Positions 7,699-17,322 are shown, counted from the first letter of the stretch. The stretch is DNA of 64,000 nucleotides from Pseudalkalibacillus salsuginis (GCF_021646685.1 NZ_JAKJHW010000009.1:44127-108126), one strand, 5' to 3'. Program-made: numbers and translations. The notes: generated by a model not told the origin, from the letters alone.

Positions 7699-8736
7699 CT
7701 AGTTCGGTAAAGTTATTTTCACAACCTGATTCAAATTACGCGGCTTATCAGGATCCAGGTTTAAAGCTACAGCCCGATAGAAGGCCAACATTTGGAGATA
7801 TGGCATAACAGAGATCGCTGAAATATGCTCCATTCCATCTGATCGTAAAATGATATTTTCGTCACTTTCATCTACTGGCGTATTTCCGATCGTCAGCGTA
7901 TATCCCCCGAATGATTGAATATCCCTGATGATCCCTGTATCAAGCTCTTTGGTTTTTTCGGAGGAAAGGACGATGGCAATTGTCTTCTCATCCACAATTG
8001 ATATTGGACCGTGACGGAATTCGAGGCTTGAATATGCTTCACATTCGGTTTGTGTCATTTCCTTCATCTTCAGACATGCTTCTTCAGCAAGTCCATATGA
8101 TACACCTGTTCCTAAATAAATGAATCTAGTGAATGAAAGGTTGTTCCCGATCTCTTTCACTTTGTTTGAACCCTTGCATGCTTCCTTCAGTAAGGTCGGA
8201 AGATTATCTAATTCCCTTTGTACTTCCGCTTCACTACATATCTGCCCAGCGTATAATTGGATTGCATAAAGCATATTCGTGAATGTCTGTGTCATGACGA
8301 TACTTTTTTCATTGATATGATCAAGGACTATACTTTCTTGAGCAATACTGATCATTTCTGTATTTTTATTACACGTAATCGCTAGTATTGATACATTGAT
8401 GTAACGATCAAGCACTTTTAATGCTTTAATAATTTCTGAAGTCGTGCCCGATCGAGAAAAGGCAATGATTTTATAGTTTATTTTGTCTGACATTATTTGT
8501 TGAGGATGAATGAATAATTCAGACGCTGGTACTGCTTGGGACGGGATACCCGTAGTTTCCTGATAAAACCGGGCTGCTGAAATGGCAAGATAATACGAAG
8601 TGCCGCATCCTGTGAATATCGCATGTTCAATTGATGAGTCTTTATCAGGCTTTTGTAAGGAAAAGACCCTTTCCCTGGTTTTCTCCATACTTTCGCCCTG
8701 GCTCATTATTTCACTATAGGTGTAAGAGGAATTCAA
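7699..8736 (-). CDS. Double-SIS sugar-phosphate isomerase/deaminase, AgaS-like
   Basis: 345 residues forming two SIS domains like the isomerase half of GlmS but without the glutaminase domain. The first SIS domain carries FTGCGTSYYLAISAARFYQE, the second YLGTGVSYGLAEEACLKMKE followed by EAYSSLEFRHGPIS, the conserved E-[FL]-[RK]-HGP active-site motif. Stand-alone proteins of this type include AgaS (galactosamine-6-P deaminase/isomerase to tagatose-6-P) and FrlB. Because the next two genes are a PfkB kinase of the tagatose/fructose type and a class II aldolase, an AgaS role is the best reading. TTG 8736 is taken as start because AAGGAG stands 9-11 nt before it. It ends 11 nt before the ROK kinase. 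Confidence 0.8.
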   Translation of the reverse strand: MNSSYTYSEIMSQGESMEKTRERVFSLQKPDKDSSIEHAIFTGCGTSYYLAISAARFYQETTGIPSQAVPASELFIHPQQIMSDKINYKIIAFSRSGTTSEIIKALKVLDRYINVSILAITCNKNTEMISIAQESIVLDHINEKSIVMTQTFTNMLYAIQLYAGQICSEAEVQRELDNLPTLLKEACKGSNKVKEIGNNLSFTRFIYLGTGVSYGLAEEACLKMKEMTQTECEAYSSLEFRHGPISIVDEKTIAIVLSSEKTKELDTGIIRDIQSFGGYTLTIGNTPVDESDENIILRSDGMEHISAISVMPYLQMLAFYRAVALNLDPDKPRNLNQVVKITLPN

Positions 8737-8742
8737 TCTCGT

Positions 8743-9668
8743 TCACTCCTTTTTTAAAATGATTCCTTGCTTGTACTGATCAATCTTTTCAATATCGACC
8801 TTACCTGCTTGCTTCTCCATTGCATTTGAAACAGCAGCTGCGGTAGCATTGATCAGGCATTCTTCATAGGTTAGGTGATTATAGAAACCGACTGCCAAAG
8901 CCCCCACTAATGTATCTCCACATCCAACTGTATTGACAGCCTTTACAACAGGAGGGTTTATCGTCCATGTTGTGCATCGATCCGAACGATCATTCCTTCT
9001 GCTCCGTATGATATGAGCGATGCCGTAATACCTGAATGATGCCAACTCTCTATGATTTTCCATACTTCCTCTTTGGTCAATTTTTTTTGGCCATATATTT
9101 CTTGAACCTCATCAATATTAGGTTTTACCATAAAAGGCTTGGCAGCCAGCGCAAATTCAAGAGCTTTTCCACTCGTATCCACAATGGCCTTAGCGCCATG
9201 ATGCTGTACTAAATCAATCAATTCTCCATATGCATATTGGGGAACGCCTGCCGGTAGGCTGCCGGAAAAGATGACAAACTTGCTTTTTTTCGATAGTTCC
9301 TCTAAGTGTCGTTTGAAAATCCCAAGCTCTTTTTCCGAGACTTCAGGACCTTGTTCAAGTATTTCAGTTTGATGTGAGTGTTGGTCGATTATATTAAGGC
9401 AAAGACGGGATTCCCCAGAAACAGGTTGAAAATCATGAGGTATCGAATAGGAATCCAGAAGGTGGCAAATCGTCCTTCCGTTATTCCCACCAATCATACC
9501 GGTTACCATGACTGGGGCTTTTAATGTTTTAATGACTTTTGCGACATTGATCCCTTTTCCTCCCGGCTCTTTGTACATGGAATCTACACGATGTATTTGG
9601 TTTGATTGAAATGCTGGAATGTAATAAGTGATGTCAATCGCCGGATTAAGTGTAACTGTTGTAATCAT
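8743..9668 (-). pseudogene. PfkB-family 1-phosphofructokinase/tagatose-6-phosphate kinase, frameshifted
   Basis: The N-terminal part (ATG 9668 to about 8971) has the full kinase opening ITTVTLNPAIDITYY, the sugar-binding KEPGGKGINVAKVIK near residue 35 and FSGSLPAGV near 130. The C-terminal part (8970-8743) sits in another frame and carries the ATP/anion-hole signature VNTVGCGDTLVGALAVGFYN with the catalytic aspartate. Reading across one missing base near 8971-8976 restores a protein of about 307 residues, the normal LacC/FruK length. It would phosphorylate tagatose-6-P or fructose-1-P between the AgaS-like enzyme and the aldolase. The break is either a recent mutation or a sequencing error; as written the kinase would lack its catalytic aspartate. 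It starts 16 nt after the aldolase gene. Confidence 0.85.
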
Positions 9669-9684
9669 ATGAATTATGACCCTC

Positions 9685-10545
9685 TTAAACGACCGATTGC
9701 GGTGAACTCTGAAGCGTAGAAATTTTACTTTTAACAATTCTTTTTACTGACTCTCTTGCAGATACGAAATATTTTCTTGGATCTTCCTCACCTGAATGGT
9801 AAGAGAGATAATTTCTTAATTCATGTACAAATGATTTTTTGAGTTCAGTTGAGAAATTCACTTTACTTACACCGAGTTGAACCGCTTTTTGTAAATGTTC
9901 TTTCGAAAGACCAGAAGCTCCGTGCATCACCAACGGTAATCTTACAAGATCTGATATTGCTTTTAATCTTGAAAAATCCAACTTTGGCTCCGATTTATAA
10001 ATACCATGTGCTGTGCCGAATGCTGGAGCCAAAAAATCTATACCTGTCCTGATGACGAATTCCTCCGCAATATCTGGATCTGTGAATTGTACATCTGCCA
10101 TATCAACATCAAGTCCATCTTCCACTCCACCTATCGTCCCAAGTTCCGCTTCCACTGGAACACCTACATCGTGGCATACCTCTACAACTTTCTTGGTAAG
10201 CGTTATATTTTCTTCATAACCAAGACTAGACCCATCAACCATGATCGAAGTGTACCCGTTCCTAAGACACTGATTGACACACCGGAAGCTATCTCCGTGG
10301 TCCAGATGAAGACTTACAGGGATCCGGACTTGTTCTGCAGCTTCTTTTACCATACTGGCCGCAAAACCGATCCCTAAATAGTTGATTGTACCTGGGGTCG
10401 TTTGGATGATTACTGGTGAGTCCAACTCTTCTGCCGCGGAAACGATTGCTTTTATCATTTCTAAATTGTGACCCGCAAAAGCCCCTATTGCATAATGATG
10501 ATCATAGGCATCCTTTAAAATTTCTTTACTGCTTACCAGTGGCAT
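9685..10545 (-). CDS. Class II ketose-bisphosphate aldolase (tagatose/fructose type)
   Basis: A 286-residue zinc aldolase that cleaves tagatose-1,6- or fructose-1,6-bisphosphate to DHAP and glyceraldehyde-3-P. Conserved elements: AIGAFAGHNLEM near residue 20, the zinc and catalytic region SLHLDHGDSF near 80, VEAELGTIGGVED near 130 with the zinc glutamate, FLAPAFGTAHGIYK near 175 and LVMHGASGLSKE near 205. The AFGTAHG-x-Y form occurs in GatY/KbaY and FbaA alike, so sequence alone does not choose. The neighbouring PfkB-type kinase and AgaS-like protein argue for tagatose bisphosphate. The start has GGAGGTG 7 nt upstream. It follows the DUF624 gene in the same operon with a 15-nt gap. Confidence 0.87.
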   Translation of the reverse strand: MPLVSSKEILKDAYDHHYAIGAFAGHNLEMIKAIVSAAEELDSPVIIQTTPGTINYLGIGFAASMVKEAAEQVRIPVSLHLDHGDSFRCVNQCLRNGYTSIMVDGSSLGYEENITLTKKVVEVCHDVGVPVEAELGTIGGVEDGLDVDMADVQFTDPDIAEEFVIRTGIDFLAPAFGTAHGIYKSEPKLDFSRLKAISDLVRLPLVMHGASGLSKEHLQKAVQLGVSKVNFSTELKKSFVHELRNYLSYHSGEEDPRKYFVSARESVKRIVKSKISTLQSSPQSVV

Positions 10546-10560
10546 ATCCGCACCTCCTGC

Positions 10561-11190
10561 TTAATATTCGATTGTTCGGATTGAAAGTTTCCTGAAAGTC
10601 CTATGAGCATTAATCGTAACAATCAAACTTATCAAACTTCCTGCCATGAACAAGATAAGACCAGGAAAAACGAGAAAGAAGAATGCTAAGAGCAAAACAC
10701 TCCCGATCATGATTATCGTGTCTAAAGGATAGGAAAGAAAAATCAAAATCGATTGTTTGAAGTACTGAAGAAAAGGCAGTTCCATATGTACATAAAGGGC
10801 GAGAAGAAACAGGGCGATGACAAAACAAAATAGACAAACCATGATGATCAGACAAAATGAGTAAAAAGCCAATCCTCCTTCAAAGGATTGAATGAACAAA
10901 AGATCCAGGTACAGTGCTGTAGTGGTCAAAAATAGGATGAGACCGATCAGATTCGCCTTCCAGAATTCTTTTTTGAAGGTAGATATGAATGCTTTAAAGA
11001 AATTGATTTGCTCCGTTTTCTGCACCCACATCCTGGTTACAGCAAACATTGCTACTGTGGCAGGGAAGAACCCGAATATGATCAGGCCGCCTAAACTGAA
11101 AGCCAACCAGAGAAGGTTCAACAGAATCATTTTCATACACCATTCACAAATGTTATAAAATTTATTTATCCCCAATTTTATTTCCAACAT
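10561..11190 (-). CDS. DUF624 (YesL-type) membrane protein
   Basis: 209 residues with about five hydrophobic helices (near 20-42, 80-102, 106-130, 148-170 and 172-195), the usual DUF624 layout and length. The family has no proven activity but is found again and again inside Gram-positive operons for oligosaccharide uptake with MalFG-type ABC permeases, as here, so a helper role in transport or in sensing carbohydrate supply is inferred. The ribosome site GGAGGGG lies just ahead of ATG 11190. It lies between the DHDPS-type gene and the aldolase, with 15-21 nt gaps on either side. Confidence 0.8.
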   Translation of the reverse strand: MLEIKLGINKFYNICEWCMKMILLNLLWLAFSLGGLIIFGFFPATVAMFAVTRMWVQKTEQINFFKAFISTFKKEFWKANLIGLILFLTTTALYLDLLFIQSFEGGLAFYSFCLIIMVCLFCFVIALFLLALYVHMELPFLQYFKQSILIFLSYPLDTIIMIGSVLLLAFFFLVFPGLILFMAGSLISLIVTINAHRTFRKLSIRTIEY

Positions 11191-11211
11191 CTACCCCTCC
11201 GTTTGAAGGAT

Positions 11212-12297
11212 TCAATAGACCGCGTTACCCTTTATCCATGAGGACAAATTTTCCTTTACAAAATCATCATCATTGAGATGAGGATAACTTTCATGAACCC
11301 GGTCAATTTCTTCCATCTGACCATGTGAAAGTGACTCGTTTGGATTCATACACCATGTCCCTTGCAGCAATCCTTGCTTTTTAAGAATTTCATGTATCCC
11401 TGATAAGCAGCCAGCAAAATGGTTGGCAGGATCAAAAATCGCACTGTTTACATCTGTCAATTCTACGTTGCGTTTGAGGAGCTCATCATAAGAAATTGAA
11501 GCATCTTCGCTCCTTTTACGCTTTTTGATATCATCGAGCAATTCTACAGCTTTTTTGGTCCATACCGCCCATTGTCCGAGCAATCCTCCTACAATTTCCT
11601 TCTCTACGACCTTATTGTCTATCTTGAATCTATAAGTGGTAAGCAAATCAACGATAATATTATCATCATTTCCAGTGTAAAGAGCGATTTCTTCCCTCCT
11701 GCTCGAACTACAGACAGCCCTGACAACATCAAGGGTTTGATAGCGGTTGAAAGGTGCGATTTTGATACCCATTACTCCAGGGATTTCTGCTGCAGATTTC
11801 CAAAATTGAAAGCTCAATCTCCTCCCACCAACAGAAGGCTGGAGGTAAAAACCAAAAACAGGGATCACTTGAACGATTGCTTCTAAATGTTCAAGAAGGT
11901 CATTTTCACTCCAGTCATCCAGACTTCCCAGGCTTACAAGACCTAAATCATATCCAAGTGATACAGCGAGGGCGGCTTCTTCCAAAGCTTGAGGAGTCGT
12001 GCCGCATATACCGGCAATTTTGATAAAAGGCTTCGTTAAGTTCGCTTTGTAAACCTCATCCGCTGCCAATTCAAGGACCTTTTTATACAGACCGTGTGTA
12101 TTTTCATGAATTTCAAATTGGGTAGTATGAACGCCTACAGCTATTCCCCCGGCTCCGGAAGCGATATAGTATCGGGTGAGCCCCCTTTGGCGATTTTCAT
12201 CCAGTTGACGGTTCTCATCCAACGCAAGTGGATGTGCCGGGACCACCGCCCCTTCATGCAAAGCCTTATGGATCATTGGTTCCAGTTCATTAGGCAT
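11212..12297 (-). CDS. DHDPS/NAL-family (class I) aldolase-like protein
   Basis: About 361 residues, longer than the ~295 of DapA itself. The barrel carries AVVPAHPLALDENRQ near residue 20, IKIAGICGTTPQALEEA near 95, the tyrosine position in PVFGFYLQPSVGG near 150 and the Schiff-base lysine in GVMGIKIAPFNRYQ near 180. The catalytic Tyr and Lys of the superfamily therefore appear intact. Members act on pyruvate adducts such as 2-keto-3-deoxy sugars, N-acetylneuraminate or dihydrodipicolinate. In a sugar operon beside an SDR, cleavage of a keto-deoxy acid is the best guess. Start moved to ATG 12297: AAGGAG lies 8 nt before it, and the SDR stop is one base upstream. Confidence 0.75.
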   Translation of the reverse strand: MPNELEPMIHKALHEGAVVPAHPLALDENRQLDENRQRGLTRYYIASGAGGIAVGVHTTQFEIHENTHGLYKKVLELAADEVYKANLTKPFIKIAGICGTTPQALEEAALAVSLGYDLGLVSLGSLDDWSENDLLEHLEAIVQVIPVFGFYLQPSVGGRRLSFQFWKSAAEIPGVMGIKIAPFNRYQTLDVVRAVCSSSRREEIALYTGNDDNIIVDLLTTYRFKIDNKVVEKEIVGGLLGQWAVWTKKAVELLDDIKKRKRSEDASISYDELLKRNVELTDVNSAIFDPANHFAGCLSGIHEILKKQGLLQGTWCMNPNESLSHGQMEEIDRVHESYPHLNDDDFVKENLSSWIKGNAVY

Positions 12298-12298
12298 T

Positions 12299-13315
12299 CT
12301 AAAACGCTCCTTCTCGTTCCTGGAAATTAGTTGGTTTATCAATGGTCACGCCCCCGACTTCTACCCAATTCGATACCCACTCCACCATTTGGCTTAATGT
12401 GACTTTTGGGTACCCAAGAAGTTTGTGGGCTTTAGAGGCGTTACTTAATAGAGCATTATTGTTTTCTTCGTTGATAAAGATCGGTTCTTTTCCGAACCTT
12501 CTTCCAAACTGCTCAGCAAGCCACCTTACTGAAATTGTTTCTGGTCCTGTCACATTCAAGACTACAGGCGGTAAATCAACCAAATTCAAACTTCGGGTAG
12601 CCATTTCATTAGCATCTCCCTGCCAGATCACGTTTACATGCCCGGTGGTGAGATCGATCGGTTTATCTTCAAAAACATTCCGGGCAACCTCTAACAGCAC
12701 CCCGTACCTTAAATCGATTGCATAATTTAAACGAAAATGGAGCATTTTGATGTCATATAAACGGGCAAAATATTCAAAAATACGCTCTCTTCCTAAGCAA
12801 GATTGTGCATATTCACCAATTGGTGCAGGTTTGGTCGATTCGTCAACTCCACTTTTGGATACTTCCGTAAATGGGTATACATTTCCAGATGAAAATGTAA
12901 CAATCCTGGAGTTTCTGAATTTCTCCGCTACCATTCCTGGGAGAAAAGTATTCATTGCCCAGGCGAATGATTCATTTCCATTCGTTCCGAATTTATATCC
13001 CGCCATAAAAATGATATTTTTCGTTTCCGGTAGAGTCAGTAACTGTTCTTTGTCTAATAGATCCATAGATATGGTTTCGACTCCGGATGATTCTAAGTCT
13101 GTACGTACATTTTTGGAAGAAAAACGGGAAACGCCAATGACTCTCTTATCTAATCCACCTGCATCAATTGCTCTTTTAGCCATTTTTGCAAGGGTGGGAC
13201 CCATTTTCCCTCCCACTCCAAGTATCATGATATCTCCATCAATGTGTTCCAAATCATTTATCAAGCGCTTGGAAGGATTAGTCAATTTTTCTTCTAATTC
13301 TTGGATCGTCTGCAT
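12299..13315 (-). CDS. NAD-dependent epimerase/dehydratase-family (extended SDR) protein
   Basis: About 338 residues with an N-terminal Rossmann motif MILGVGGKMGPTLA near residue 32 and the extended-SDR strand VTFSSGNVYPFTE near 140. The active-site pattern Y-x-x-x-K is not present: the expected position reads GEYAQSCLGRERIFEYFA, with no lysine at the usual spacing. It may still bind NAD and sugar but use another base, or an arginine may replace the lysine. A role in oxidising or epimerising a sugar derivative before the DHDPS-type step is inferred from gene order. ATG 13315 is preferred over an upstream GTG because AGCAGGTG precedes it at a proper distance. It is followed with one base of spacing by the DHDPS-like gene. 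Confidence 0.75.
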   Translation of the reverse strand: MQTIQELEEKLTNPSKRLINDLEHIDGDIMILGVGGKMGPTLAKMAKRAIDAGGLDKRVIGVSRFSSKNVRTDLESSGVETISMDLLDKEQLLTLPETKNIIFMAGYKFGTNGNESFAWAMNTFLPGMVAEKFRNSRIVTFSSGNVYPFTEVSKSGVDESTKPAPIGEYAQSCLGRERIFEYFARLYDIKMLHFRLNYAIDLRYGVLLEVARNVFEDKPIDLTTGHVNVIWQGDANEMATRSLNLVDLPPVVLNVTGPETISVRWLAEQFGRRFGKEPIFINEENNNALLSNASKAHKLLGYPKVTLSQMVEWVSNWVEVGGVTIDKPTNFQEREGAF

Positions 13316-13351
13316 ATTAAACACCTGCTCTCTCTATAATCATTCTATTTT

Positions 13352-15457
13352 TCAACTCCTGAAATTCAGTATGACCACTTCATATTCTCGAAGGTACGGT
13401 AGATTCAAATAGACCCGCTCCTCATTTTGGTGGAATGTAAGTTGTTCGTTCATTCTCAATGCTTTTACCGACTCGATTTTTTCGATAAGCTCCAATTCGA
13501 TCTGGATATCAGAAATAGGGACGACTTCTGTTATCGGTCTAGTCATTGATCCCGTATAATTGACCAGGTGGAGAATAATACGTCTATCCTGTTTTCTCAT
13601 GGCTGTATGTATTGATTCCAATGTAAAAGGAGTCTTTATATTCAATGGGACATCCACGAGGGATCGTACTGCATTATCAATCAGCTTACGATATTCCGGA
13701 AGCGCATAGGATTCATAAAACTTCCCTATGTTTCCTGTAAAATATAGACTTTCGCCTTTCCCAAATGTATTTTTTAAAATGAAAGGATAATCTGTTCGTC
13801 CCGGCAGTTCACAGTACCTTGACTGTTGATGCTCCCTATAGTTCATGACCGATGCCGTTTTCCCATCCGATATGACATTCATCCCTAATGATGAAGCTGG
13901 AATATGTGATTGATCGATTCCATCTGTCAGATCCTTATCCCCATTTATTTCAATGTGGTCATATTTACAATGCCGTATGCTGACTGCTTGTTCTATACCA
14001 AAAATCTCCCCAAGTAACGGCCGATCCCTTTTTTCTCCATCATCATCATATAGGGAGGTGTCAAAGGTAGAGATGACCTTTCCACCTTGAGCGACATACT
14101 TTTTAATAAGCTCCGCCTGCTTCTCACTCATGACACTTATATTTGGCAGGATGATCAACTCATAACGTTGGAAGGCACCGCTTTCGATCGATTCATCATC
14201 AATGACATCAAATTGGATCCTGCTTCTTGATAACGCATCGTACCATCCCATAAAGGAACCACGAGCATCACCTTTTTCCGGATTGGATAATTTATCCTGT
14301 CCTGCTGTAAAATCTGTCTCCTCTGCAGATGATTGATACTCATTCGCAGTCGCAAAGGACCAAACCAATGCGATTGAAGCCATTGATTTTGTATTCATAT
14401 AGTATTTTTCATTTTCTGATAGAAACTGATTGATCTCTTTTACAGTGCCCATCCGCTTGTCTTGATTATTATCGTTATAGACGCCATACCATGTATTTGC
14501 ACCATGTGAAACCGCCATTGCATGAGCAAGCCACGTTTCGGCAGGAGAAAGCAAATAACGAGACCAGGGTGCCAATCGCCCAGCAATCGCAACACAATAG
14601 GGCTTGCCATTTGTTTGTGTTTCGAGCAATTGAGCAGTTGCTGCAGGTTTCCAAACAGGGGTTCTGCGAAGGTCATCCCCCAAAAACCCCCCTTCTGCCA
14701 GTAACATATCTTGATGGTGGACCGTAAGTCGGTTGTCACGACTACAGAATTTGGTCGGTACAAGCTGTGGGCTATTCATATAAATCATTGTGTCAGGAGA
14801 AATATCCTTTAACGTTTTGTTTGCCTCTTTCATGAAGAGTGCAATCGACTCGCGTTTATATGTAAACAGATCCCTCCTTTGTGTTTTATTCGCTTTCTCC
14901 CAATCTGGAAGGCCATATCCATAATTAGAAAGGAACGACATCTTACACGCCTTGCAATAACATCCTTCTACCCTGAAGAATGGTCCATCAAGAAAAATTC
15001 CCTTTATTGAATATTTTGCGAGATTACGGATTGTCGAAAATGCATATTCCCTGAATGAGGAATTGATGCATGAATATCCACCTGATCCGTAGGCACTTTG
15101 GATCCTGTTCCCGTTACGATCCCGCTGCTGCCAATCCGGGTACAACTTTGCCAATGACTCGGCAAGCCAGTGCACATTGAAATAAACGACCGGATAAATT
15201 CCGAGTGATTCATACGATTCAGATATTTTCCCCAGAATATCTTTCCGTTCCTGGACAGCACAATCAGAATGATAGTAGGTTATACCGGATTCTCCTTCTG
15301 TAATATCATGTACTTCAACATGCTCGGCATTAAAGCCCAATTCTTTCCTGATATTGAACTGCTCATCCAAATCCAAAGATTCATATTTTTCCGGTTCAGG
15401 AGGAATAAAGTCAACGATCCTAAGGGGTTTATCTTTCCATAGGGCAATTTTATTCAT
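13352..15457 (-). CDS. GHL6-type glycosyl hydrolase-like protein with beta-galactosidase trimerisation domain
   Basis: 701 residues with no signal peptide. The N-terminal half resembles a TIM barrel of the hypothetical glycosyl hydrolase 6 group: ELGFNAEHVEVHDITEG near residue 38, YFNVHWLAESLAKLYPDW near 95 and KGIFLDGPFFRVEGCYCKAC near 150, where FLDGPFF supplies an acid at the end of a strand. The middle (from about 395) is a class I glutamine-amidotransferase-like fold (YELIILPNISVMSEKQAELI, then YVAQGGKVISTFDT), the trimerisation domain of GH42 enzymes. The end is a beta-sandwich (RRIILHLVNYTG). The presumed role is hydrolysis of an imported oligosaccharide in the cytoplasm. The ribosome site AGGAG precedes ATG 15457. 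It follows the ABC permease genes by 10 nt. Confidence 0.72.
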   Translation of the reverse strand: MNKIALWKDKPLRIVDFIPPEPEKYESLDLDEQFNIRKELGFNAEHVEVHDITEGESGITYYHSDCAVQERKDILGKISESYESLGIYPVVYFNVHWLAESLAKLYPDWQQRDRNGNRIQSAYGSGGYSCINSSFREYAFSTIRNLAKYSIKGIFLDGPFFRVEGCYCKACKMSFLSNYGYGLPDWEKANKTQRRDLFTYKRESIALFMKEANKTLKDISPDTMIYMNSPQLVPTKFCSRDNRLTVHHQDMLLAEGGFLGDDLRRTPVWKPAATAQLLETQTNGKPYCVAIAGRLAPWSRYLLSPAETWLAHAMAVSHGANTWYGVYNDNNQDKRMGTVKEINQFLSENEKYYMNTKSMASIALVWSFATANEYQSSAEETDFTAGQDKLSNPEKGDARGSFMGWYDALSRSRIQFDVIDDESIESGAFQRYELIILPNISVMSEKQAELIKKYVAQGGKVISTFDTSLYDDDGEKRDRPLLGEIFGIEQAVSIRHCKYDHIEINGDKDLTDGIDQSHIPASSLGMNVISDGKTASVMNYREHQQSRYCELPGRTDYPFILKNTFGKGESLYFTGNIGKFYESYALPEYRKLIDNAVRSLVDVPLNIKTPFTLESIHTAMRKQDRRIILHLVNYTGSMTRPITEVVPISDIQIELELIEKIESVKALRMNEQLTFHQNEERVYLNLPYLREYEVVILNFRS

Positions 15458-15467
15458 CTTATATCTC

Positions 15468-16313
15468 CTAACCTTTTATTGATCCTTGCAAGCCGCTGAC
15501 AAAATGGCGTTGCATCAATATATAAAAAATTATGATCGGTACCAGTGAAATGACGACGCCAGCAGCCATGGTCTTCACATCGGTTCCAAATGTACCAGAC
15601 AGATAAGCTAATCCGAGAGCTATTGGAAACAGGCTTTCATCTTTTAAGATGATCAATGGCCACATAAACGAATTCCACACAGAGATGAATGAAAAAACAC
15701 TAAGGGCAGCTAACGTAGGTTTAGTCAATGGCAGAATCACACTCCACCAAACCCTGAATGGACCACAACCGTCAATTATCGCAGCCTCCTCTATTTCCTT
15801 CGGGATGGTAAGATAGGCTTGACGCATCAGGAATATGGAAAATCCACCGATCAATCCAGGTACGATCAACCCCCACCACGAATCCACCATACCCAGCTTT
15901 TCAACGATGATGAACAATGGAACGAGTTTACCCTCTTCGGGAAGAAACATTGTAGCGATAATTGCATAGAAGATAAATGTCCTACCCGGAAAATTCATTC
16001 TGGCTAGTGGATAGGCTGTAAGAGCTGTCAAAAAAATATGAGAGGGGACCATGATGAGCAATAGTAAAAAAGAATTCAACAGGTACCTCGGAAATGGAAT
16101 AGCTGTCCACGCTTCAATAAAATGGTCGAATACAGCCGGCTTCGGAATAAAACTTGGCGGAAAACCGAAAACGTCCTGAGCATTGGACTTGAGAGCTGTA
16201 GATAACAACCATAAAAAAGGGCCGATGAAAATAAGCGATACCGAAATCAACAGTACATATAAAAAAACGTTTTTGCCGATTTTTCTCCATTTGTACAATT
16301 GTTTGTCGTTCAT
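15468..16313 (-). CDS. Carbohydrate ABC transporter permease (MalG/UgpE type)
   Basis: About 281 residues with six predicted helices. The cytoplasmic EAA loop reads EIEEAAIIDGCGPFRVWWSVILPLTKP near residue 185, where an MsmX-type ATPase would dock. Start set to ATG 16313, which forms an ATGA overlap with the stop of the upstream permease, so the two subunits are translationally coupled; the longer open frame would run back into the other permease gene. It forms the membrane channel with the gene upstream for the lipoprotein encoded at 17323. No ATPase gene is near, so a shared ATPase encoded elsewhere must power it. Confidence 0.93.
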   Translation of the reverse strand: MNDKQLYKWRKIGKNVFLYVLLISVSLIFIGPFLWLLSTALKSNAQDVFGFPPSFIPKPAVFDHFIEAWTAIPFPRYLLNSFLLLLIMVPSHIFLTALTAYPLARMNFPGRTFIFYAIIATMFLPEEGKLVPLFIIVEKLGMVDSWWGLIVPGLIGGFSIFLMRQAYLTIPKEIEEAAIIDGCGPFRVWWSVILPLTKPTLAALSVFSFISVWNSFMWPLIILKDESLFPIALGLAYLSGTFGTDVKTMAAGVVISLVPIIIFYILMQRHFVSGLQGSIKG

Positions 16314-17239
16314 TGCACCGAGTGCCCCCCTCTCGAGATTTTGTAATTTATAATCGTAAGAATCATCAGGATCACCCATAGGACTATGCCCATTGCAGTT
16401 GCATATCCCATATCAAGCTGCACAAAAGCTTTTTGATAGATATACAGAGGAAGTGACATTGTACTATCCAGCGGTCCTCCACCTGTCATGATATAAATAC
16501 TTGTGAACATTTGGACTGTCCCGAGCGTAGCCATTACAAGTGTTACAGCAAACACAGGTCGTAATTGAGGTAAATAGACATGCCACAAAATCCTGAGCGG
16601 AGATGCTCCATCTATCCTTGCCGCTTCAATCAACTCCTTCGAAACTGCCTGAAGGCCAGCAAGGTAAATCAGCATGTAGAACCCCATCGCTTTCCAGGCT
16701 TCGAGGATTGATACAGCTGGGATAGCCGTTTTTGTATTCAATAACCAATTTGTTTCGGCATTAATTCCGATGCCATTCAAGAAGGCATTCACCAATCCAG
16801 ACGGATGGTATAAATATTTCCACATGATCGCGACAGCTACCATAGCCGTAACTACCGGCAGGTAATAAATCAGTCTAAAAAAATTGATCCCTTTGATCTT
16901 TCTATTAACGAGAATAGCTAAAAATAATGGAAGAATAACTACCATTGGAACAGTAATGAGAAAATACTTCATTGAATTTCCTAATGCCTTCCAAAATTTA
17001 TCATCCTGCATCATCGTTTTATAGTTTTCCATTCCTACCCATTCGGCTGGTGCAAGAATGTGGTATTCAGTAAAGGAATAATAGAAAGCATTCAAAGTCG
17101 GAAGATACTCAAAGGTAGAGAGAAGCACTATTGCAGGGAGTAAAAAAATATATGGAATAAAATTGAATTTCTTCTTTCTCCTCTTTTTTGCCACGACTAC
17201 ACTTTGACGGATGGATGTTTCTACTTGGTTTAAAGCCAC
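16310..17239 (-). CDS. Carbohydrate ABC transporter permease (MalF/UgpA type)
   Basis: 309 residues with six to seven hydrophobic segments. After a basic cytoplasmic head (VVAKKRRKKKFNFIPYIFLL) the first helix follows at about 25-47. The EAA loop ELIEAARIDGASPLRILWHVYLP lies near residue 205. Start is GTG 17239, with AAGGAG 8 nt ahead. It partners with the MalG-type permease, whose start overlaps its stop. A strong hairpin (17278-17308) separates it from the binding-protein gene, a common way to lower permease output relative to binding protein. Confidence 0.93.
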   Translation of the reverse strand: MALNQVETSIRQSVVVAKKRRKKKFNFIPYIFLLPAIVLLSTFEYLPTLNAFYYSFTEYHILAPAEWVGMENYKTMMQDDKFWKALGNSMKYFLITVPMVVILPLFLAILVNRKIKGINFFRLIYYLPVVTAMVAVAIMWKYLYHPSGLVNAFLNGIGINAETNWLLNTKTAIPAVSILEAWKAMGFYMLIYLAGLQAVSKELIEAARIDGASPLRILWHVYLPQLRPVFAVTLVMATLGTVQMFTSIYIMTGGGPLDSTMSLPLYIYQKAFVQLDMGYATAMGIVLWVILMILTIINYKISRGGHSVQ

Positions 17240-17277
17240 TCTATCGACTCCTTTCTAAGAACCTGGAAAAAAGAAGT

Positions 17278-17308
17278 GCAGCGGATTGGATTTTTATAGA
17301 TCCGCTGC
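17278..17308 (-). other. Intra-operon stem-loop between binding protein and permeases
   Basis: GCAGCGGAT at 17278-17286 pairs perfectly with ATCCGCTGC at 17300-17308 over a 13-nt loop. On the transcribed strand it is followed by a short pyrimidine-rich run. It may protect the 3' end of the binding-protein message or partly terminate transcription. Confidence 0.65.
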
Positions 17309-17322
17309 GTTGATCCTTGCTT

